Source: Chrysomallon squamiferum (taxonomy: Eukaryota > Mollusca > Gastropoda > Neomphalida > Peltospiridae). From it: a stretch of DNA of 49,483 bases. How positions within the stretch are numbered: position 1 is the first letter of the stretch; each line of letters begins with the position of its first letter. The stretch lies in the NCBI GenBank assembly GCA_012295275.1, contig CM022677.1:16777278-16826760 (forward strand), read 5' to 3'. The position numbers and the translations under genes were made by a program. Positions 1 to 11,743 of the stretch are shown here, one piece after another. The notes beneath the pieces are model-generated. The model saw nothing but the letters and a program-made list of their open reading frames with translations, was not told the origin of the DNA and searched no databases.

Positions 1-89
1 TTCCCTGTTTTGATGTCATCAGTGAGAATCTAGTTTTATTCAATAGATATTAAACAGAAATTTCTTCAGAAACAGATAGCACCTATCAT

Positions 90-98
90 ATACACACA

Positions 99-197
<99 letters not shown>

Positions 198-276
198 CAA
201 ATACATACTCTCTCTCACAACACCATATACATACACTAATACATAATCATTCTCTCTCAGACACACACCAAATAGA

Positions 277-334
<58 letters not shown>
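90..334. repeat. Compound (CT)n/(CA)n microsatellites
   Basis: A (CT)n run at about 101-147 changes directly to (CA)n at 147-197, and a second (CA)n lies at 278-335. The whole lies in the intron before the first visible M13 exon. Apparent open frames here are dinucleotide repeats only. Confidence 0.95.
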
Positions 335-336
<2 letters not shown>

Positions 337-441
337 GAGGGAGAGGAGAGGGTGAGAGTGAAAGAGTGAGAAGAATAGACATATGAACCTCCCCAACCAC
401 ATACACATGAACAAAATTATAATTATGTATTATGTTTCCAG

Positions 442-644
442 GTCTGATTGCTAAGCGAGGAAAAGAAGTTGTTTACCCATTAATAAAGGAACTCGGTGGA
501 TGGCCTATTACTAACAAGTCATGGACAAATAATGCATTCAGTCTTGAGGATTATCTCGTCAAACTAGCCCATCTCAATAATCTTGTTATCATTGATAGTA
601 GTGTGATAGAAGATGACAAAAATTCTTCTGTATATATCATTACA
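442..644 (+). CDS. M13 peptidase exon, N-terminal domain (GGWPIT)
   Basis: Acceptor AG is at 440-441 and donor gtaagt at 645. The exon starts with two bases of a split codon and ends in phase 0. It encodes ELGGWPITNKSW, the GGWP motif near the start of the M13 N-terminal domain, followed by a leucine-rich helix. The preceding exon is not recognisable in the repeat-filled 441 bases to the left. Confidence 0.9.
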
Positions 645-1381
645 GTAAGTGATGAATTGTTTGAACATTTGTTATAGAAAGTAAACACGTTATTTTAATA
701 AATATATGCATTTGACAGTCAAGATAAGTTACACATTACATATTATTATTTTAACCATCTTATTTTCACTCCCAGCTGGACCAAGCGGATTTTGGTTTGC
801 CATCACGTGATTACTACCTAAAACCAAGGGATGATCCTATTATTACGGTGTATGAAAAATTAATTTATGATGTTGCTGTGTTATTTGGAGCAGAGAGTAA
901 CAACGAAACAGCAAAAGCTGCAAAGGATGTTGTGGATCTGGAGATAAAAATTGCCAATGTAAGATAATTGTAGCCTGTTTCCATTATGTCTTATGGACAA
1001 TTCAAAAATAAATACTAAATAAATAAATAAATAAATAAATAATGTTATTTTTATATTATATATCTTTTTTTTTAATTGTATTTTATAATCATGAATATAT
1101 TTAAAGTTCTTGATTTACTTATATTCTTATACACTTCAATAACCTATCCTATCATTCCTGACTAACATTATATATTAGTCATGAATAAGGTATTTTCAAC
1201 AAATGAATTAAATGTTTATAAAGTTTTATTTAATCTAAATATTGTAATATTAATATCCATGTATATTGAATCTGCTTTTTTAATCTCACAGACAATCTAT
1301 TTTATTGTTATTATTTTCTTTTCTTTTTTTTTTTCTTTTGGTATATTTTATGTTTTCATGTTTGACTTTTTATAATACATA

Positions 1382-1437
<56 letters not shown>

Positions 1438-3147
1438 ATAGTAGTAGTAATGACTGATTTGACTGGATACCTTTATTTTCAGTTAACACTCTCAAAAGAT
1501 GAAAGAAGAGATATGTCTAAACTGTACCATAGATTTACTATAGAACAACTGAATGAGAACATAACTCAGGTTTGTGTGTGTGAGCATATGCTTGTATGTA
1601 TTATACACATATGTATGTGTGCACATGTGCCTATATATATATAAAACGCACATAAAAAACACACACAGACTCCCACACCGACACACTCACTACATACATA
1701 TACATATATTTGAGTATCAGCAGCAGCATCCAGTATTGTGATATAGTGATTAGATGTTGTCCTCATTAAATCTGCAATCTAATCACACAGTAGAATATTC
1801 ATTCCTATATATCTATCTATAAATCTATGTGTGTCTCCATGAATCCATATCAGCTATATACTAAACCATTACAGTCACTACTTATCAATAACACAAGTGC
1901 AATGGTAACATGTTTTATGTTTTGATAAATTAATATATTTAAATTTGGAATTTTTGCAGCTGGACTGGTTAAGATATCTTCAAAAGATGTATGAGCCATT
2001 CTACAACATCACAATTAATGAAACTGAAAATGTTGTTGTATATACACCAGAATATTTTAGAAATGTTCTGGACCTGGTTAGAAAAACTGATAATAAGTAA
2101 GTTTTAGAGTACTAGTAATAGTAGTATCATTAATCATACCATAGTAGTAGTAGTAGTAGTAGTTGGAACTGTTGTGCTTCAGTAGTCTTTAAAAGTAGTA
2201 TTAGTTTTAATTGGTAGTAGTAATAATAGTACTAGTACTAGGACCAATTAGGACCAATTAATAGTAATGTACCAGAGATAAGTAGTAGTAGTTGTATAAC
2301 ATTGCTAATACAGTAACAGTAGCAGTAGTATTTCTAGTAGTAGTAGTGATAACAGAAGCAGCAATAGTAGTAGCAGCTGAAGATGTAATAGTAGTAGTAG
2401 TAGTAGTTATAGTAATAGTAGTAGTAGTAGCAGTAATGATAACAGAAACATTAACATTAGTAATTGTTGTTCTTGTTTTTAATATTTAAATGTTGTTTAG
2501 GACTGTGGTAAACTACTTAATATGGCGGATAATGCAACACAGAATTAACAACCTTGGAGAAAACTACAGAGACATTCTGAAAGATTTCAATAGGGTAATT
2601 ATACAGTTAAAGATCTTATAAATTTCCTTTAATCATTAGCTTTGTTGTCTGTCTATTGTATATCTGCAGATCTGCAACCAAGACTATACATGCCACTGTA
2701 TCCTGAGTTCTAAAGGTGAAAGTTACTTCATGAAATGATTAATTAATCTTTTTTATTATTTTTTCATATACTGACACACTATAATGAAAAATAATAATAT
2801 AGAGAAATGTCTTTCTTCTTAAAAATCTCTTTATGAGTGTGGATTTATGTTTCTGTCTGCATGTATGTGTCATGATACTATTTATCTGCCTGTTTATTTC
2901 TGAGGAATTAACAGACATTTTCTTTCTATGTTTTTTTGTTTGTTTTTTTCAGCTTGTATATGGTAGAAAGAGAGAGTCAGCAAAATGGATGTCTTGTGTT
3001 AGCTATATCAGAGATAACATGGAAAGTGCCACTGGACGACTTTTTGTAGACAGTTACTTTACTTCAGAAGCCAAGAGCAACGTAATAAATCAAAGCTGGA
3101 GGCATAAAGAGAGAGAGAGAGAGTGTGACTGGCAGAGAGTGAGATGT

Positions 3148-3230
<83 letters not shown>

Positions 3231-6200
3231 TGAGAGACAGAGATAGAGAGAGAGGGGGGTTAAGGTCTTTGAAATTTGTTTCATTGAAGATGAGTAAAAT
3301 TATAAACAAGCAGGAGTTTATATATGTCACACACACACACACAAAAAGTAAAGCAAGTCTCCATGACACCCAGCACACTATTTACTTCATCATCATATTT
3401 TGCTTTACGTTACTTTTATTTTTTTTTTTTTTTTTTTTTTTCATCTAACATTTCAATAGATAAAAGTTTAAAATTATCTGAAGTATTTTTAAACTTCATT
3501 TTTCACCAGCATGTGTTCACTTCAGGAATCAAACAGTCTATCTTTAAAGGATATTAAAAATCCACCCTGTATTCTCACTTAATAATTAGAGAAATTGCAG
3601 TACTAACAAATGTTGTTGAAATTTTACTTCAGGCTATGACAATGGTTGACTACCTTCTAAAATCATTCAAAGATATTTTACTAAAAGCAGACTGGATGGA
3701 TGAGGAAACGAGGAAAAAAGCTATTAGTAAGGTGAACAAATGTTTACGATAAAATGACTAGGTTAATTTATTGAGTGTTCACCCAAGATAACAGTAGAGC
3801 TGTTACCCTATTCTCAAATGTTATTTGATTTTTTTGTTCTGTTTAATGACATTATTATTACTGTTATTATTATTAATATTATTGTTGTTGTTATTATTAT
3901 TATTATGATTGCTGTGTGCTATGATTTCTTTTCTAAATATTTGATTGTTTCTTTTGCTAGTTTTTTGTTTGCTATATATTGTTTCCATTTGTTTTTTTTT
4001 CAATCTTGCAACTAATTCATTTATTTCAGGAAAAGAACATGCTCCAAAAAATTGGGTACAGTAATGACATATTAAATGACACATCCCTGAATGATATGTA
4101 TGATGATGTAAGTATATCAGAAGTAGTAATTGTTGCAGTTGTTGTAGGGATTGTGATAGATATGGAATATTAAAAGTATTAGTAGCAGTAGAAGTATAGC
4201 AGTGCTAATGGTAGATTCAGAAGTATTAGTAGTAGAATTAGAAGCAGAAATAGTAGCAGTAATAGGAGTTCTTGTAGGAAAGGTAGTAGTAGTGGGTGGA
4301 TATGAGATGAAAATGCACAATCCAGTAACCATTGTATCCTTCTTGGTTTCTTTTCTAGAGATTGCCCTTTCTGTGTAATTACATAATTTTTAAACATCAA
4401 AATTTTTAAATACTGAAAAGAGGCAAAGTTTTCCCATTAATTTTAAAAACTTTCTTTTTGCTTTTAGATTTTTTTTTATTTTTTTTTTATTATTATTAAT
4501 TTTTTTTTTTTTTTCGTTTGATTTTTATTTCTAGTACAAAATGCGACTGCTAAACTTAGATGGATGCAAACTGTATTCAGTCAGTTTGCTTACAACATAG
4601 CATTAAATCATGATTTGTTAACAAAATAACAAATATATTTCTAGTTTTTTGAATTGAACAAAATTAATAACTAAGTCACGCATGTTGTTTTGCTTTCAGC
4701 TAACATTCAACCAAGAAGAATACTTTGAAAACATTGTCATGATGTTAAAACACATGTTCAAAAATACAGCCAAGTATCTGAGACAGCCTGTGGATAAGAC
4801 AGAGTAATGTAGACCTTAAACACAATATTTGTTAGTGTGTGTGTGTGTGTGTGTTTATGTATGTGTGTGTGTGTGTGTTTTAAGAAATAATGAATACGTG
4901 AAAATAAAATAGTCAGTGTTTGTGTCAGATGAAGGAAGAGTACAGCAGATTTGTTTCCTGTATTTTAAGTGTATTGTTAAATCTTGCAAGCACATCTAAA
5001 TATAATAAATTAATATAACATGAAAATATTTATTTCAGTCAAATTCCTGCAATTTTTAATCAGCTGAACTAGAGGAAAATAATTTTTATTTGTTGTATGA
5101 AAATTTCATCAAAGGACTTGAATTCCTTTTATGACAAGATAGTAATAACAATTTTCAATCTATTATACAACATAAGAATAAGGTGTTTAACATTATGCTG
5201 GTTTAATGTATAACTGAATGCCACCATGTAGCTCTAATTATATTTTAATATTATAGATGGAGTGACTCTCCAGCTGTTGTCAATGCCTTCTATGAACCTA
5301 GTGAAAATTCTATAAGTATGTATATCATGCATTACTAACACTAAAATATGTTCATCATCTTCATATCATCATGCTTTAACAGCAATAAAATATCATCCTT
5401 ATGACCACAACCACCATTATCATGACAACAGTAACATCTATTTTCATAAGATCACTTTTACTGCCATAACCATTATTATTGTCAGCATGACCAAGATATT
5501 CATCATCATAGGCAGCATCAATACTATTACTATGAGGGTAGTCAGAAAAGTGCATAGTCTGACTAAGAATGTGTAATGAAAGAAGAAAACAACTTTATGT
5601 TAGTGTTAACCTAATGATTACTAAGCATTCATGTTTCATAGAGGACTTTAAACATCAATAGTAGTGACATTTTAGAGAAAATGGACAAAATATATGTGTG
5701 TTGTCTGCTGTTATCACATTCCTACAGAAGAAGAGATTAAACTCCCAAGGACATTCATGGTGATATGGTTGCTACATTAGGTGAATGGTGTTCCACCTAT
5801 CAAAGTGGAAAAGTGGTAAAGTGAATTTAAGGGCAGACAGCGCTCTGAAGATGATCCAAGGTCTGGACAGCATGCATCTCTACCTTCCTACAAAAACGCT
5901 GACCATGTATGACATATGTTAATGGATGACAGGTAATAGCTAATGTTATTGACATTTCCCATGGAAGCATTCTGCCCAAACAACTTGGAATGACTACAGT
6001 TTTTGCTCATTGGGTTCAACACTTGATCAAAAATCCATCAGGCTGGTCACATCATGACAAAACTTGGACTGTTTTGAAGCAGATCAATCCCATTTCATTG
6101 AATGTTTCCTAATCCAGAATAGGTGTTGGGTCCACCACTTTGAGGATGAGACAAAGAAGAAATGAATGCACTGTAAACAAATACTCTCACCTTCAGGACT

Positions 6201-7087
6201 TTTTCAGTTTTTTGAAAAGGAAAGGTATTACCTTCAGAAGGACTAAACCATAAACAAAGATTACTATGCTAAACTGTTTTGTATGTCCACAAGTCTGTCA
6301 CGAACAAATGCCTGTGAAAACTGACAAAAACAGTTTGCAATGGCTGATGTGCACCAATGTAACTTTGGACTGAATGTCCACCCTCCATACTCACCTGTTA
6401 TGGCACCATCTATTATCATCTGTTTCGAAAATCATGAGGCTGCTGTTCAGGATGTTTTTGACCATCAGGATGAAAGCTTGTATACCAAGAGGATCCAAGC
6501 AAAGTACAAGTGTGTGGACTGCAAAAGGGACTATAATAAACATAAAAAACATGAATGATAGCATTCAACTATGGCATCATGGTTAGTCTATGGACTTTTC
6601 AGCATATCCTCAGATTTAATCTTTTTTTCATTTTTTATTTTTTCTTTATTTTTTCTTTATTTATTTCAGCCTTTCCAGCTGCCATTTTGCAGCCACCATT
6701 CTATGGCAAAGACTATCCAATGTGAGTTATATAATCAGTATGTCCTAAGGTTTCAAAACTTTCCTAATTATTGTTTCTTATTTNNNNNNNNNNNNNNNNN
6801 NNNNNNNNNNNNNNNNNNNNNNNNNNNNNNNNNNNNNNNNNNNNNNNNNNNNNNNNNNNNNNNNNNNNNNNNNNNNNNNNNNNNNNNNNNNNNNNNNNNN
6901 NNNNNNNNNNNNNNNNNNNNNNNNNNNNNNNNNNNNNNNNNNNNNNNNNNNNNNNNNNNNNNNNNNNNNNNNNNNNNNNNNNNTCTATTGCTGGTAAAAG
7001 ACCATATTTAAAAAGCAAAAACAAAACAGCAAACAAACACTGATGACATTAGCATCAACATAAAACTAAGAAAAGAAGAAGATAAAA

Positions 7088-7119
<32 letters not shown>

Positions 7120-7198
7120 AATAGAATAATAATAATAATAATAATCATCACAATAATAATTGTTATTATTATTATTGCTGTTGTTCTTATTGTTTTTA

Positions 7199-7236
<38 letters not shown>

Positions 7237-7659
7237 TGTTTGTTTGTTTATTTGTTTCTTTCTTTTATTTTAGGAAGTCAATACGATGAAGATGGAAATC
7301 TGAACAACTGGTGGGAAAAAGTATCACAATCTAAGTTTAAGAAAAAAGGCTCAGTGCTTCGTTAGTCAGTATTCAAAATATGAAGTGGCCGGCGAACACG
7401 TAAATAAACATATTTAATTATAGCATGTTCCTAAAAGTTAATTACAAGAATAAATAAGTAAATTAATAAAACAAAAATTAAAATTAAAAATTAAAAAAAC
7501 AATTCCACTTATTTTGTATGCATTACACGTATAATGTGTATATATGTATGTCTGTGTGTGTATGTGTGTGTATGTCTGTCTTCCTGCCATAAACGTGCAT
7601 GAGTGATAATAATAATTTTAATAATAATAATAACAATTACTTTGATACTTCGTTGGAAG

Positions 7660-7746
<87 letters not shown>

Positions 7747-10720
7747 CATATAAGGTGTCATGCAGATGTATTCATTTCAGGTCAGAGGGTTACAGACACT
7801 TGGTGAAAATATCGCAGACAATGGAGGAGTCAAAGCTGCTTACGCTGTCTGTAGCAATAAGGGAAACTGTTGTTGTAGTAGTAATACAAGAAGTAGTAGT
7901 AGTAGTAGTAACAGTAGGAATAGTAATAGTAGTAACTGTAGTAGTAGTAGTAGTTGTGGGAGTAGTAGTAGCAGTAATCGTAGTGGTAATAGTATTAGAA
8001 ATAATCGTGGTAATAGTATAGTAGTAGTAGTAGTAGCAATTAAAGTCATATCACGAAAACTAAGCAAAAAATAGTAGTAATAATAAACAAATAAAAATAA
8101 AAAGAAATTAAAAGAAATTTAGAAATAAAACAAATAAATGAGAAGAAAGGGACACAGCCAAAAAGTATAGTTGTAGTAGTTGCTGAAGTAGTAGCTGTGA
8201 TAGTAACAGTGTGGTAGAACATGTACTAGGTATTGTACTGTTACTTATTATGTCTATGTCTGTCTAGGCACCCATCCGTCGGTCTGTCTGAATCTATCTG
8301 TCAGTTTATCTATCTGTTTACATTATTATTTAGTTTATTATGTCATTGTCTGTTTATCAGTCTATCTATTTATTTATATTATTATTTAGATTATTATGTA
8401 ACTGTCTGTTTATTAGTCTATCTGTCTACTTACATTATATTCTAGATTATTTTGTAATTTTCTGTTTATCAATTTACCTATTTATTTGGATTATTATTTA
8501 GATCATTATGTCAGTATCTATTCATCAATCTACTTATATTATTATTTAGTTTATTATGTCATTTCTGTTTTTCTATGTTTAAATTACTGTGTAAGTGTCT
8601 GTTTACCAATGTATTTGTTTATTTATATTATTATTTAGTTTATTATGTCATTTCTGTTTTTCTATGTTTAAATTACTGTGTAAGTGTCTGTTTACCAATG
8701 TATTTGTTTATTTATATTATTATTTAGTTTATTATGTCATTTCTGTTTTCTATGTTTAAATTACTGTGTAAGTGTCTGTTTACCAATGTATTTGTTTATT
8801 TATATTATTATTTAGTTTATTATGTCATTTCTGTTTTCTATGTTTAAATTACTGTGTAATTGTCTGTTTACAATGTATTTGTTTATTTATATTATTATTT
8901 AGTTTATTATGTCATTTCTGTTTTTTCTATGTTTAAATTACTGTGTAAGTGTCTGTTTACCAATGTATTTGTTTATTTATATTATTATTTAGTTTTATTA
9001 TGTCATTTCTGTTTTCTATGTTTAAATTACTGTGTAATTGTCTGTTTACCAATGTATTTGTTTATTTATATTATTATTTAGTTTATTATGTCATTTCTGT
9101 TTTTCTATGTTTAAATTACTGTGTAATTGTCTGTTTACCAATGTATTTGTTTATTTATATTATTATTTAGTTTACTATGTCATTTCTGTTTTTCTATGTT
9201 TAAATTACTGTGTAATTGTCTGTTTACCAATGTATTTGTCTATTTATATTATTATTTAGTTTATTATGTCATTTCTGTTTTTCTATGTTTAAATTTACTG
9301 TGTAATTGTCTGTTTACCAATGTATTTGTTTATTTATATTATTATTTATTTTACTATGTCATTTCTGTTTTTCTATGTTTAAATTACTGTGTAAGTGTCT
9401 GTTTACCAATGTATTTGTTTATTTATATTATTATTTAGTTTATTATGTCATTTCTGTTTTTCTATGTTTAAATTACTGTGTAATTGTCTGTTTACCAATG
9501 TATTTGTTTATTTATATTATTATTTAGTTTATTATGTCATTTCTGTTTTTCTATGTTTAAATTACTGTGTAATTGTCTGTTTACAATGTATTTGTTTATT
9601 TATATTATTATTTAGTTTATTATGTCATTTCTGTTTTTCTATGTTTAAATTACTGTGTAATTGTCTGTTTACCAATGTATTTGTTTATTTATATTATTAT
9701 TTATTTTACTATGTCATTTCTGTTTTTCTATGTTTAAATTACTGTGTAAGTGTCTGTTTACCAATGTATTTGTTTATTTATATTATTATTTTTAGTTTAT
9801 TATTATGTCATTTCTGTTTTTCTATGTTTAAATTACTGTGTAATTGTCTGTTTACCAATGTATTTGTTTATTTATATTATTATTTAGTTTATTATGTCAT
9901 TTCTGTTTTTCTATGTTTAAATTACTGTGTAATTGTCTGTTTACCAATGTATTTGTTTATTTATATTATTATTTAGTTTATTATGTCATTTCTGTTTTTC
10001 TATGTTTAAATTACTGTGTAAGTGTCTGTTTTACCAATGTATTTGTTTATTTATATTATTATTTAGTTTATTATGTCATTTCTGTTTTTCTGTGTTTAAA
10101 TTACTGTGTAATTGTCTGTTTACCAATGTATTTGTTTATTTATATTATTATTTAGTTTATTATGTCATTTCTGTTTTTCTATGTTTAAATTACTGTGTAA
10201 TTGTCTGTTTACCAATGTATTTGTTTATTTATATTATTATTTAGTTTATTATGTCATTTCTGTTTTTCTATGTTTAAATTACTGTGTAAGTGTCTGTTTA
10301 CCAAATGTATTTGTTTATTTATATTATTATTTAGTTTATTATGTCATTTCTGTTTTTCTATGTTTAAATTACTGTGTAATTGTCTGTTTACCAATGTATT
10401 TGTTTATTTATATTATTGTTTAAATGATTGTGTCTAGATCTATTTATCAGCCTATCTATGTGTTTGTTTATTAATGTACAGAATATTCATATTTTTCATA
10501 CAAAATTACAGGCTCTTGAAAAATGGTTAGATGAAGGGAAAGGAGAAAAGCTTCTTCCTGGACTGAACTTCACACACAAACAACTTTTCTTTGTTAGCGT
10601 TGCTCAGGTAAATTTCAATTCCTGTAATCTAGTTATATTTACAAACAACTTTTCCTTCATAACTTTCAATTAGTGCAGCTATTATTTCCAACAACAACAA
10701 GAAATATTAAATAAAACAAA

Positions 10721-10756
<36 letters not shown>

Positions 10757-10827
10757 AAATTCCTTGCTGGCTTTGCTCAAGTAAATTCCATTTATTCCTA
10801 GTTCTTTGTCTTCTTCTTCTTCTTCTT

Positions 10828-10858
<31 letters not shown>

Positions 10859-10868
10859 TTATTATTAC

Positions 10869-10909
<41 letters not shown>

Positions 10910-11362
10910 TTATCGTCATCATCATCATTACTATTATTATTATTAATATTTGAGAGATAGTGCTCTTTAACAATAAAAATGTCAGAAACAATCATAAATT
11001 TAAAGTAATCACTGCTAATAGCTGTGTATGTGTGTGTGTGTGTGTGTGTTTACATACATATCGGTGTGTGTGTATATGTGTGTAAATATATATATATATA
11101 TATATATTGATTTATTTCTATTACTGAAGGCATGGTGTGGCAAGTACACCAAAAACGGTGCCAAGTACTATTTAGTTGCCGATGTTCACTCTCCTAACAG
11201 ATTTAGGTAAGTAATTACTAATTACAGTATATATGTTCTAGAATAATAATAATAATGATGAAAATAACAACAACTGTAACATCAACAACAACAACAACAA
11301 CAACATAATAATGCTAATTAAACACTATTTATGCAACATACTAATGGCAGTAAAGATATTCT

Positions 11363-11423
<61 letters not shown>

Positions 11424-11516
11424 TGATCATCATGATAATAACGAAGCTATGATGATCGTTATATTTTTTCATTGTTTTGTTTCTTGTTATCAATGGCTCT
11501 CCGTATTTACTTGCTT

Positions 11517-11555
<39 letters not shown>

Positions 11556-11711
11556 CTGTCTATTCTTTTGAAGGAGGGTGGTGGTTGAATTTGTTTTCTA
11601 GATAATGGGGAAGTTATTTCATTAATATTGCTGCTGCTGTTATTACTATCTATTATCTATTATTGTTGTTATTACTGCTGTTGCTGTTGTTACTGCTATT
11701 ATTATTATTAT

Positions 11712-11743
<32 letters not shown>

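Noticed and set aside
66-332. Cys-Val and Arg-Glu repeat proteins
   Set aside because: Pure CA/GA dinucleotide repeat translated; the same holds for frames at 3064-3378, 25633-25899, 27417-27734, 40869-41249, 41355-41663 and 46839-47090.
7599-8021. 140-codon frame over the GENIAD exon
   Set aside because: It reads (GA)n and (GTA)n repeats in a different frame from the true exon at 7781-7846.
8860-10437. Several Cys/Tyr/Leu-rich open frames up to 193 codons
   Set aside because: They are the 89-bp minisatellite read in rotating frames; no codon bias, start context or family match.
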